Part shown: positions 48,993 to 59,368 of the stretch, piece after piece
How the letters are laid out: each line of letters starts with the position of its first letter
Position numbering within the stretch: the first letter of the stretch is position 1
Source: Phlegmacium glaucopus
Lineage: Eukaryota; Basidiomycota; Agaricomycetes; Agaricales; Cortinariaceae
DNA: 64,000 nt
Assembly: GCA_015039465.1 (NCBI GenBank)
Contig: MU130378.1
Location: forward strand, 500,570-564,569
Reading direction: 5' to 3'
The notes under the pieces: model-generated
What the model was told of the DNA's origin: nothing
Database searches by the model: none
What the model saw: only the letters and a program-made list of their open reading frames with translations
Position numbers and translations under genes: made by a program

Positions 48993-49606
48993 TCCAAAAA
49001 ATTAGAATCATGAAATTGGAGACGAGGACCCGGGGAAACAGATGCGGAGAGTATGAAGATGTCTGTTTTTTTCTTCTCTTGGTTACCCTCCGATGAAACA
49101 CGAAGCGCGATTGAACAGTTGTCATCGCAGCATACGACTATATATACGACCCTAATTGCTATTGGAAGGAACAGTTGACCCCCTTCCCCCTCCCCCCACC
49201 GTGCGTTTCTCGTAGAGCAGGCCCGCATCTCGCACAGACACTCTTTTTATCTGTACGAACTGTATACTAACCATAGACATTAAGGAAGCTTAGTACTTTA
49301 CAGGCAGGATTTTTTCGCTAGTATACCCATGTTAATAATAAGTCAAAGATTTTTTGTTTGATACCTAGAACATAGGAGACTCCATGGAAATGTTGATTTG
49401 GGTATCAACCGTTTTCAGCGATGGTCGTGGTCAGGTGAGCGATGATGCACTCAAGCGCCTCCCTGGGCGCTCAATTAGGGCTATGTGTCCATTAATTCTG
49501 ATTTTGAGCTGGGAACACAAGTTAATTTCAATGTCTTTGGCCCTCCAGGTTAGGCGGCCTGCCAGTGTTCGCCATGTACCGAACGTATATCATATTTACT
49601 CCGCCT
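48993..49606. other. intergenic region upstream of the LTR element
   Basis: 3' flank of the glycosyltransferase gene and sequence up to the retroelement insertion. No coding sequence could be supported. Confidence 0.5.
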
Positions 49607-49611
49607 CTCTC

Positions 49612-49845
49612 TGTTGAAATAAGCTTAGTGATCAACATATTAAGCCATCGAAAATAACACTATGATTTCGCGTTTGACCTCGGTGAGCTCGTGAGGCAAA
49701 CGGATAGGTAGTTACAATAAAATCTACCTACTTTATATACTCAGTAAGACAAAGGAGTAAACTACAAAGAAACAATAAGAACACCGAATATAGAAATCTC
49801 GGTGGCACCATTGTGCATGCTCGTACGAGATCCGGAATTTCAACA
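49612..49845. repeat. 5' long terminal repeat (234 bp)
   Basis: Begins TGTTGAAAT and ends ATTTCAACA, with an internal TTTATATAC that could serve as a TATA element. Identical to the 3' copy except for one base as compared by eye. Confidence 0.92.
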
Positions 49846-50931
49846 CACTCCCTCGAGCAAAACAATGTGCAAAATGCACTCCCTGAAACTAAGAAGTCCA
49901 ACAACCAAAAAATATCATCAACAACTTAATATCAACCTCAAAAATTTCAAACCCTCCCTCAAACAAATATCTCCGACATCCAGATGATGGTCCATGCCTG
50001 GGAAGGCTCCGACAAGCAAATTTTAGACGACATAAATTCTTTGGGATCAGCGAGCGACGGGCGGCAACGGGAATCAAAAAGGGAATCGTGGGAACATGAT
50101 TAAACAGGCAATAAAATGGGCAACGGCGGCGACAGGGGTCGACAGGGGGATGACGACGAGATATAGAAAAAACGAGTGGGGGCGGTGACGGTTGGTGACG
50201 GCGGTAATGATAATTTGGCTCTCAATGAGCAATACGGGATTCAGCCAAGAAAAGGGGTGTCGACAGTGGGGAAAAATGATAGCCAGTACACAGCATCATA
50301 GGTACTAGACAAAAGTGACTCGGAAAATAGAATAGAAACGACGGTCAGCGTCGTCATCAAAAGAAATTGTGCACGCACGACGTGGGCAGTTCCAGCATCC
50401 CAAATAAAGTCTTCCAGTTGTAAAATCTTCCCGGAAATCCCTCCAACAACTTCCATCTTTCCAAAAATAATTCATCAATCCATCAAAATCCTTCCAAAAA
50501 TATCCTTCAATCCTTCAAAATATCCTTCAGTCTTCCTAAGAAATCCTTTGATCTCCTCAAAATTGAAAGAAAGTTCTTCTGCCCCCGAATTGGAGGACTT
50601 CAACTGCGCCAATCATCAATGGCGGCTTTTCTTCTTATGGTATATCGGCACCGCATCCGCCTTCTGCAAGTTTAGAGGCTGTGCAGCCTTACTTCTGCCC
50701 CGGCGACGCGAGGACTTGGACTTCGAACAGGTGCGCTCCGAGCAAGCGGCTTTTCTTCAGTGCTTCGACAAGCAGCATCAGAGTGACGTCAGAGTGCGAG
50801 TCTGCAACTCCAGCAACATCCGAGAGGTCGAGAGGTCGAGCAAGCAGCGAGGGACAAGGGGCCAGCGATGCAACGAGTCGACGACGAGGTGTATCTGTTA
50901 CTGACCCACCTGAGAGGACAGGATCCGTTTG

Positions 50932-51165
50932 TGTTGAAATAAGCTTAGTGATCAACATATTAAGCCATCGAAAATAACACTATGATTTCGCGTTTGACCT
51001 CGGTGAGCTCGTGAGGCAAACAGATAGGTAGTTACAATAAAATCTACCTACTTTATATACTCAGTAAGACAAAGGAGTAAACTACAAAGAAACAATAAGA
51101 ACACCGAATATAGAAATCTCGGTGGCACCATTGTGCATGCTCGTACGAGATCCGGAATTTCAACA
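50932..51165. repeat. 3' long terminal repeat (234 bp)
   Basis: Second LTR copy, directly followed by the CTCTC target duplicate at 51166-51170. Differs from the 5' copy by A instead of G at 51022. Confidence 0.92.
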
Positions 51166-51170
51166 CTCTC

Positions 51171-51674
51171 TTCTTGTTGGTGGAGTAAGAACATCCTTGC
51201 AAGACCTTGCATGAATCTAGCCCCCTCATAACTCATGACTTAAGCAGACTCCGATATTTGATTATCCCCCAGGAAATCACGGAACTTGGACTTCCATAAA
51301 CACACAGATGCACGAGACACGCTGTGTATTAATCCCAATCTTGGAGAAAGTCACCCAAGTACTTTCAAACTACTACTGATGTACAGTTGACTCTGTCATA
51401 TAAGCCATACTTGTCATAAGTGGTAACCCATGGTTTTGAGTGTCCACCAGCTACCAGAAGTACCCTATAACACCTCTCTTAAAACCCATACTGTGTGCAA
51501 ACCCATGGTTTTTCATGTTCACGGAGGGTTATGGTATTTACCTCTTGTCCACGGTCCAGGGATGATCGATGACCTTTGGCAGGTCTGTTGCCGGCCGGTC
51601 GGCTATTTTTGGAATTCAGACGTCGCTGAGAGCTTTTCGGGTCCTGGTAAGAACCGAACTGTATTACTCTCTCA
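51171..51674. other. upstream region of the epimerase gene
   Basis: About 500 bp between the LTR element and the epimerase start. It holds the native promoter and two loose copies of an ACCCATGGTTTT motif (51425 and 51502). The upstream limit of the promoter may have been displaced by the LTR insertion. Confidence 0.45.
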
Positions 51675-52734
51675 ATGCCTCCAGCCATTATCTCGCCGTC
51701 TGTTCTCGCTTCAGACTTTGGGCAACTTACAGCTGAATGTAAGCGGATGATCATTGGCGGTGCTCAATGGCTTCACATGGGCAAGTTATCAACCATTCAG
51801 ATGGCTTTCTTTCTTATCAAACAACATAGATGTTATGGATGGGTGACTTACAGCCCACTTCAAACACCGCACTAGGTCTGACTGCGGATATTCACAGCCA
51901 TTTTGTCCCCAATATCACAATGGGTGCTTGTTTGTGCTTACCCAGAATCTTTTGCATAATGCTTACCCAGCAAACACAGGCGCCCCAATCCTTGCATGTG
52001 TGCATAAGGGAGTTCCGGGGATCTTCATGGACTGCCATATGATGGTGTCTCAGCCTGAGAAGGTTATTCTGCACCACTTCGTCCCTGCTTCTCTCATTTC
52101 AAGTTTCATTAGTGGGTTGATGATATTGCCGATGCAGGTGGGGCCATGTACTGCTTTCATCTCGAAGCGACCGGTGAGCAACGGATGTCATACCAAACTC
52201 TGAGCGCTCAATTCACTTTTGCAGACAATCCTCTACCCATTATTGAGAAGATCCATAAGCGCAATATGAGGGCCGGTGTCGCTATTTCACCTGATACACC
52301 ATCCACAGCAATCACAGACGAGGTTGCTAATGCTGCTGATATGTTGCTAGTTATGACAGTGTACCCAGGTAATCCCCATATTATTAATAGCTCGAGCAGC
52401 CACAATTTCTCACATGATATCAAGGACGAGGTGGGCAAAAATTCCTCGACCGATGCGTGCCCAAGGTAGCAGAGCTACGCGCCCGATTTCCGGATAAAGA
52501 CATTGAAGTTGACGGAGGCGTTGGTCCCAAAACCATTGATATCTGTGCAGAAGCTGGTAAAAGCGTCCCATAATAGACTTTTGCGGCCATGTAAACTGAT
52601 ACGTCATTTTAGGGAGCAATGTCATTGTCGCCGGAACCGCCATCTTTGGTTCCAAAAATCCAGCATCTGTTATTGAGCAGCTTAAGGATGCTGTAAATAC
52701 CGCTCAAGCGGGGTTCGCCAAACAAACTTTTTAG
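51675..52734 (+). CDS. RPE1: ribulose-phosphate 3-epimerase
   Basis: Pentose phosphate pathway enzyme interconverting ribulose-5-phosphate and xylulose-5-phosphate. The ATG at 51675 starts MPPAIISPSVLASDFGQL. The metal-binding loop WLHM-DVMDG-HFVPNITMGA is assembled from exon 1 (to 51780), a 13-nt exon (51830-51842) and a 26-nt exon (51898-51923). The first intron (51781-51829) has a GC donor, GCAAGT. MDCHMMVSQPEK, WVDDIADAGGAMYCFHLEAT, LLVMTVYPG and DIEVDGGVGPKTIDICAEAG follow, then NVIVAGTAIFGS and stop TAG 52732-52734. Catalytic His, Asp, His and Asp positions are retained. One oddity is PGRGGQ where the family has PGFGGQ. All frames join cleanly, so I read it as an intact gene rather than a pseudogene. 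Confidence 0.85.
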
Positions 52735-53497
52735 AGAAATCCGCAAATGTATTTTCACATGTAATTACTAAATAGAATGGCGGTGCAGTGAATTGTACTG
52801 GATTCCGTAGTTGCCAAGGAGGCGTCAACCGTCGGTGCCCCGTGGCAGCCCGTGTCTCAGTTGTGTCTCCCATCGTAACTGTCTGTGCCAAATTGTGATA
52901 GTTGCTTGCCTACTAAGTTGTACGACGCCGAGTAACTAGCTTCAATGGCTCTTCGGGGTAATATGCCACATTGACCCTTTTTTCGGGACCTTTGGAAGCC
53001 TTGGAGATAACTGGCCTATTTCTTTGGCGGAGACATAATGACATTTGTAGGCTGGCCATTTGACTTGGCCAGAGGAAGATTCTGATTGAAAAGGGATGTT
53101 TTGCACAAAATGCAATTGATCTATGTACTACTATCTGAAAGCGACTCTTGAAAACAACTTGAAAATCTGTTTATGCGCCAGTGTACGTGATTCCCTGTGG
53201 TCGTGTCGCATCCGAGTTATGGGTGTTACCCGTTTAACAGGCGCGGCAGTGGTGCAGCTGTAAGCGAAGCGATGGTGGTTCTGTACTACATAACATACGG
53301 TTAAAATTAGAGTAACATGGTAAGCGAGTGCGAGAACTGCCACGATCAAGGGAGTTATGTAATGTGTACTGCGTCCGGATCGGTTTTAAGATCACAGGAC
53401 TTTCCGTACCTGTGCAACCTGTGCATGCCATGGAGCTGCTCGCGTATAAAAGGCGACCTCCCTGAGTGCCCAACCTCATCCTTTCCTTAGAGTTCTC
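52735..53497. other. intergenic region / promoter of the small secreted protein
   Basis: 760 bp without a supported gene. A good TATA box, TATAAAAGG, lies at 53445-53453, about 50 bp before the next start codon. Confidence 0.5.
53445..53453 (+). promoter_or_regulatory. TATA box of the small secreted protein gene
   Basis: TATAAAAGG, 53 bp upstream of the ATG at 53498. A strong consensus match suggests a regulated, highly inducible gene. Confidence 0.6.
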
Positions 53498-54171
53498 ATG
53501 TATTCAAAAATCTTCGTTTCAGCACTTTTTTCTCTCCTCTTCGCTTTGGCAGCTGTAGCTACCCCTCAACCTCATCTTGAGGAACGTCAAGGTATCCTCC
53601 ATTTACAATTCTCCGAATAAAAAACGTGTTCTAATAAAATTTATTCACAGGAAACATATTTTCTGCTATAACTAGTGCTGGTACTTATTGACTTGAATTT
53701 TTACTTTTTATATATATATATTCACCGATTATTGTTATTATTAGCTGGTGCCGTAGCCACCGATATTACCTCAATCGCCGGCGAAATCGGCGGTGATGTT
53801 ACTAGCATTGGTGCAGGTGTTTTTGAAACAGTCACATGTCGGTCATCTTCTATTCTTACTGCGCACATATCTAATCCAAAGAAATTACAGCTATTGGTGG
53901 CAAAGCATTTACAATCATCACAAGTGAAGGAGGAGAAGCATTTACCCTAGCTACCTCAGGAGCAGGTGTTGCGACATCTGTATTCGGCTCTGTCTTCACT
54001 GTTGCCACCGCGGCTGTCGGATCTGGGGTGTCTGCTGCCACAAGTACCGCAACCACTACTGGCAAGACTAGCGGCGCTTTTGTACCCTATGCTGGTGTAC
54101 AGACATCACTATTAGTCGGCCTTGGATCTGTCATAGTCAGCGCCTTCTTGGGAGCGGTGATCACATTATGA
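53498..54171 (+). CDS. small secreted, probably GPI-anchored Gly/Ala/Thr-rich protein
   Basis: Four exons, 53498-53591, 53651-53680, 53745-53816 and 53882-54171, join with consistent phase to give about 161 aa. The first exon is a signal peptide (MYSKIFVSALFSLLFALAAV), followed by a short pro-like segment ending HLEERQ. The mature part is a cysteine-free, low-complexity chain of Gly, Ala, Thr, Ser and Ile with loose repeats of the type ITSIAGEIGGDVTSIGAEIT. The C-terminus has a Thr/Ser/Gly-rich segment (TATTTGKTSGAF) before a hydrophobic tail (SLLVGLGSVIVSAFLGAVIT), as in GPI-anchored proteins. It could instead remain membrane-spanning. I know no function. It has a strong TATA box upstream. 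No single open frame covers it because of the short exons. Confidence 0.75.
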
Positions 54172-54814
54172 TCATTCCATATTTAAGGTGTGGGGCCGAA
54201 CATTTATGGGGTATGGACATAAATAAAACCCCCCTTTACATTCCTTAACTAAGTAGAACTAATAAGTACTTAGTATTTATGCTCAGTGTTATTTAATTAT
54301 ATCTGGAACAATCAGGAGCTCGGGTTGAGGCTGTTGAGTTAACAGACCGTTTTATGTGAAGAAACTCGAATTGTGCACCAAATTACGGGTGCACATTATA
54401 TGGCTAGCCCGTAGCTGTAGCCAAGATTTCCAAGTCACCACGATATAGCAGTACTCTATAGGGACAGTCTACTTATAATTATGGCGGTCGTAAAAGGACT
54501 TGTTCAGTAGATATCTACGAGTAAATTCTTGGAACTATTATTGATGTTGTTTGACCAACATGAGTACTCGGGTGATCCAAGGACGCGAGCACCATAGCTC
54601 GCCATAAAGAACTGGAGTATTAAATAAATTGTTCCGATTCTATATAGTAGGCTGTGAGCGCCTGAGTGGACGCGCATATTGTTGACGTCGACGCGCGCAG
54701 CCTTGTTGAGGTCCATGGGTTAAACGAAGGAAAAAAATTACATTTTTTGTTGAACGATAGGATTCGCATATTCGATCCGTTTAGAGTGTGGTTTATCCCA
54801 GCAAAGACGTTAAT
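54172..54814. other. convergent 3' intergenic region
   Basis: Between the secreted protein (+) and COX13 (-). AT-rich, with no supported gene or repeat. Confidence 0.5.
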
Positions 54815-55489
54815 CTAGCATTGAACAGATGCTTGCATAAACTGTCTAGTTCCACATCCATGTATGCGTCTACGACATATCTTTGTTAGCCTAGATAGAA
54901 TATGTTGAAGTTTAGCTATCCAGATCCAAAAGACCAATGCAAAGAGATAACAAACATGAGGGCTGTAGAAAAGTGAGTTGGGACCCCAAGGGTAAGGTTT
55001 GCTCCTCCTGTTTATGAAGTCGTAAGCAGGTGTTTCGGGAAGCACGCCGCCATTTTCTTCCTTGATGTGCTCTACGTGTGCAGCGTGTTCGGCTTCAGCG
55101 TTGTACACCCAGGCGACACAAACAGCGACTGAGATCGGAATCGTTAAATAATTAGAGAAAAATGAGTCTAATGTACGTACTGGCCGGGACGCAGACGTAG
55201 AAACTAAGTGATGGTTGGCGTCCTTATTTATTAACGACTGTGGTAACGACGCACCTAATCTTTCTCCAAAGGTCAGAGGCCTCTGTACTATGGATAAGCG
55301 ATAAATCAAAGCGTAAGTCATTGTATACTTACCAGCTGCATGGTGCTGAAGGGCCTTGTCCTCTGCCAAATATTTCTCAAGAGCGCTTGACTCGCTAGTT
55401 GTCGCAAAAGTACGAGCCCTGGCGTTAAAGCGGACCCGCGGGGTAGTACGAGCAATAGTCCGCAAAGAATTCCGTGCGATAAATGCCAT
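54815..55489 (-). CDS. COX13: cytochrome c oxidase subunit VIa
   Basis: Small inner-membrane subunit of respiratory complex IV. The ATG at 55489 starts a mitochondrial presequence rich in Arg, Ser and Thr (MAFIARNSLRTIARTTPRVR). Splicing of short exons gives HHAAEASDLWRKISFYVCVPA and IAVCVAWVYNAEAEH, containing the single membrane helix. EHIKEENGGVLPETPAYDFINRR and PYPWGPNSLFYSPH follow, the conserved C-terminal block. The last intron (GTTTGT donor) can end at different AG sites, giving either a very short tail with stop near 54846 or a longer one ending at 54815. I give the longer limit, so the final residues are uncertain. It is divergent from RPN2 across 150 bp. Confidence 0.85.
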   Translation of the reverse strand: MAFIARNSLRTIARTTPRVRFNARARTFATTSESSALEKYLAEDKALQHHAAGKYTMTYALIYRLSIVQRPLTFGERLGASLPQSLINKDANHHLVSTSASRPVRTLDSFFSNYLTIPISVAVCVAWVYNAEAEHAAHVEHIKEENGGVLPETPAYDFINRRSKPYPWGPNSLFYSPHVCYLFALVFWIWIAKLQHILSRLTKICRRRIHGCGTRQFMQASVQC

Positions 55490-55639
55490 TTCTAAAGAGT
55501 GTGAGTGGGTGAACGGCCAGGGCTATTTCGGAGGAACGAACCATTATTTGATCATGTTTATATCAGAAGGTACCGCGCGTAAGGACGCGTCACCTTGAGA
55601 GTGAGGTGAACGCAAACTGCTCAGTTCCTTCTCCCCTCC
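55490..55639. promoter_or_regulatory. bidirectional promoter COX13/RPN2
   Basis: 150 bp between divergent starts. It has an ACGCGT box (55585-55590) overlapping an inverted repeat, TCACCT (55590-55595) and AGGTGA (55604-55609), with an 8-nt spacer. Confidence 0.5.
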
Positions 55640-58600
55640 ATGGTCCGTCCTCAGTCATCGGCTGCTGGTGTTCTCGCCCTTTTACAAGAACCTGACTCTA
55701 TATTCAAACAACATGCTCTCAAAGCTTTAAATCCACTTGTGCCCCAGTTCTGGGCTGAAATTTCAGAACATATTGCTGTGATGTAAGTGTTGACCTGAAT
55801 ATTGATTCAATCCATTCTAAAATATCGGATATCACAGCGAGGCTCTATATGAGAGTGACGAACTACCCAAAGTAGCTCGTGATCATGCGGCCTTAGTTGC
55901 AAGCAAAGTTTACTACTTCTTGGGCGAATACGATGAGGCTCTTTCTTTTGCTCTCGGTGCAGGCAGCGCGTTCCATGCTGAAACTCGCACATACGGCTCA
56001 GAAGAATATGTCGAGACAATAGTCTGTGCGTCACTTTTCCTTGATATTGATATAGTGATTTTCAATTCCTTCCCGTAGCCAAAGCCATTGACCGCTATAT
56101 CCAAACGCGAACTGCTGAGCAGTCAACTAGCAAGGAGAAGATAGACCCCCGCTTACAGGCTACGATTGAAGGCATATTTAACCGATGTATAGCTGAGGGA
56201 GAATACAAACAGGTGGCTTCCTCTTTTTACCAGTACTTAGTATTCTGACTGATGATACTTCACAAGGCAATTGGAATTGCATTGGAATCTCAACGTCTCG
56301 ACGTCATCTCCGCTATCTATTCTCAAACTAAAGATGACTCTCTACTGGCGTATGCAATGGAAGGCGTTCTGGACACCGGGTTCTCTCTCTCATACCGGGA
56401 CCAAGTCCTCCGTTTCCTGTTTCCGTTGTTTCCACGACCAACTACTGGGGATGGGTCTCCTCATGTCCATGCGCTCACCAGGCTTCTTGTGACGCTGAGC
56501 GATCCTTCGTTGACAATACCCCTGCTCTCTTCCCTTGTTGTGAATGAGGAACTGTTGGCCTATCAGTTTGCTTTTGATCTTGTAGAGGGAGGTTCTCAAG
56601 ATTTTCTGGAGACCGTGCGATCAGAACTACCAGAAGGCGACGAAGTTAGTTCTCATTTTATTCATTTCTTCTCGGAGTCCTGACATTTACATATTACCAG
56701 AAAACAAGAAATATCTACGATAAACTCCGCACAATCTTGACTGGAAAAGAGTCCGTGAAGCTCTATAGAGAATTCCTCAAACGGAACAACCAAACCGACT
56801 TACTCATCCTAAAAAACACTAAAGTAAAAGCTAGTTGCTTGTTTCCTGTTCTGTTGTTCTAATGTGATGTTTCAGGATGCTCTGGAGCCAAGATCTTCAA
56901 TCTACCACACTGCACTCACCCTTCAAAATGCGTTTATGCATGCAGGAACTACATCTGACGTTTTTCTTCGAGACAACCTGGAATGGCTTGGGCTCGCCTC
57001 GAATTGGTCCAAGTTTTCTGCGACTGCCGGTCTCGGTGTCATTCACAAGGGATACTTTGAGCAAGGGCAGACCATTTTAGGACCTTATCTGCCACAAATA
57101 GGTGGCGAAAGCAACATACAAGGAGCAGCTTATTCTGAAGGAGGAGCGTTGTATGCATTGGGTTTGATCAATGCAGGGTGTGGTAGCACAATCACAACAT
57201 ACCTTCGAGACACTTTGAAGGCTGCTCAAGGAGAGGTTGTGCAACACGGCGCAGCGTTGGGTCTCGGGATTGCTGGAATGGGGTCTAAGAACATGGATAC
57301 TTTTGATGATTTGAAGACTGTTTTGTTCACCGACTCTGCCGTGGCTGGTGAAGCCTCTGGGTATGCAATGGGATTGGTCATGCTCGGTACCGCATCTTCT
57401 GAACCGGTACGCGAAATGTTGCAATATGCTAGGGAGACGCAGCATGAAAAGATCATTCGTGGTTTGGCCATGGGTACGGCCTTCATCTTTTATGGCCGAC
57501 AAGAAGAGGCAGATGAAACAATCAAAGTCTTATTGGCTGAGAAGGTTGGTTTAGTCTCGTCCGTTTATCTTCCTATCTAATTTTTGCAATAGGATCCTAT
57601 CCTCAGATATGGGGGTGTCTATACTCTAGCACTGGCATATGCCGGAACTGCTAATAATGATGCCGTCCGTCGACTTCTCCATATCGCTGTATCCGATACA
57701 TCGGACGATGTTCGACGTGCTGCAGTCACTTCATTAGCATTCCTTCTATTCAAAAATCCAGGACAGGTACCGCGAGTTGTACAGCTCCTGAGTGAGAGTT
57801 ACAATCCTCACGTCCGTTGCGGCGCTACGCTCGCCCTTGGTATTGCGTGCGCAGGCACAGGTTTACAGGTACAATGCCGTTTCCAATATGCCAGCATATT
57901 ATACTCAAAGTCTTTTGCAGGATGCCGTTGAAATTTTGGAACCAATGACCAAAGACAGTGTCGATTTCGTTCGTCAAGGCGCATTTATTGCCCTAGGCAT
58001 GATCCTCGTTGAGCAGTCGGAAGCATCATCTCCGTCGCTCGCCTCTACACGTGCCAAATACACCAAAGTTATTTCCGACAAGCACGAAGATCCTATGGCT
58101 CGGTTCGGTGCTGCTATTGGGCAAGGTTTCATTGATGCTGGGGGTAGGAATGTGACCATTACCTTACAAAGCCCCGCCGGAAGCTCTAACACGAGTGCGA
58201 TTGTTGGCATGGTTTTGTTCTGCCAGTTTTGGTACTGGTATCCTCTCGCACATTGTGCCTGCCTGTCCTTTTCGCCAACTGGTATCATTGGTCTAAACGG
58301 TGATTTAAAGGTAATCGCCCGCTTTCTTATCTTTGACCTAGGACTGATTCTCTGCTCACAGGTGCCCAAATTTGAGTATGTTTCAAATGTTAAACCAAGC
58401 ATCTTTGCGTATCCCGCATCCACAAAGCCGCCAAAGAAGGAAACCGTCACAAAAGTTGCAACGGCTGTTTTGTCTACAACCGCCAAGGTGAAAGCAAGAG
58501 AGAAGAAGAAAGCTGCCGCTGAAGATCTCGTAAGAAATTTTATCAATTTTACAGCAGGTTAACTTACATGCGAATTCAGGATGACAAGGTTGACGTGAAG

Positions 58601-59236
58601 CCTGAAGGAGACGTTGACGTGGAGATGAAAAGCGACGAAGCTTCATCACCAAAGGATGGTGATGTGTCTCCAATTACCCAATCAGTGCTGAACCTTGGCG
58701 ACGAAAGCAAAGCCTCCTCATCGGGTACGAGAATAGGAAAGAAGACAGAGCCAATATTCGAAGTTCGACCTAATTTCTCCCGAGTAACACCTAGCCAGCT
58801 GGCGTATATCTCCTTCCCAAGTGATAATCGGTATCAACCTGTGAGGGCCGTCTCTGCGAAGACGTCACCAACAAAATCTGGCAAGGCCGCTGTTGCTTCT
58901 GGTAGACATACACCACCTTCTACGTTGGCACTTGGGTCGGAGAAATATGCTGGTGGCGGAGGTATCTTGATTATGACCGATCTACGACCGAACGAAGAGG
59001 CTGAATTCATCGAGATCGAAACAGCTTCTACCCTTGCAGCGCCTCAGGCAGCAATCGCACCGACCGCTAATGGAAATGCAATGGAGGACCTGCCGACACG
59101 TAGCCTGAACATTTCTTTGGATGATACTGCACCAGAATCAGATGCACCTGAGGCTTTCGAAGTATGTCCCACTCTTTTTACTAGTTTGTCTTTTGCTGAT
59201 ACGAACTCTTAGTATCCGTTCGATAACGATACATAG
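55640..59236 (+). CDS. RPN2: 26S proteasome regulatory subunit RPN2 (PSMD1)
   Basis: Largest non-ATPase scaffold of the 19S proteasome base. The ATG at 55640 starts [20 protein letters not shown]. An alpha-helical N-terminal domain ([20 protein letters not shown]) is followed by the proteasome/cyclosome repeat toroid (about 57000-58200; for example [60 protein letters not shown]). After that come a Lys-rich helix ([16 protein letters not shown]), an acidic linker and a C-terminal domain. The last exon splices EAFE to YPFDNDT with stop TAG 59234-59236; the C-terminal tail is where Rpn13 binds in yeast and human. Length (about 1000 aa) is normal. About nine introns. Confidence 0.93.
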
Positions 59237-59368
59237 ACGGTCACACACGGTATCTGTAATCATGATGGATGTTATCTTAATACCCTTCTCTAAATTTTAT
59301 TTCCTTGGGCATTTGTCAGCGTTTTGAGTCTAAATTTCCAAAAGTTATTCTGCCCTCTTTACTATCTT

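Larger units (their letters stand above)
49607..51170. mobile_element. non-autonomous LTR retrotransposon with target-site duplication
   Basis: Two 234-bp direct repeats (49612-49845 and 50932-51165) flank a 1086-bp interior. Both repeats start TGTTGAAAT and end ATTTCAACA, the TG...CA ends with matching inverted termini typical of LTRs. The 5-bp sequence CTCTC directly flanks the element on both sides (49607-49611 and 51166-51170), a clean target-site duplication. I counted a single LTR mismatch (G at 49702 versus A at 51022), so insertion looks recent. The interior has no reverse transcriptase, integrase or protease motif. A purine-rich GAGAGGACAGG about 10 bp before the 3' LTR may be the polypurine tract. 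I found no convincing tRNA primer site. It probably moves using enzymes of another element. Confidence 0.88.

Noticed and set aside
50548..50977. Open frames in the LTR element as a gag gene
   Set aside because: No nucleocapsid zinc knuckle or capsid-like sequence can be seen, and frames are open on both strands.
51675..52734. RPE1 as a pseudogene, since its frames look broken
   Set aside because: Short introns including one GC-AG intron restore a continuous protein with all catalytic residues.
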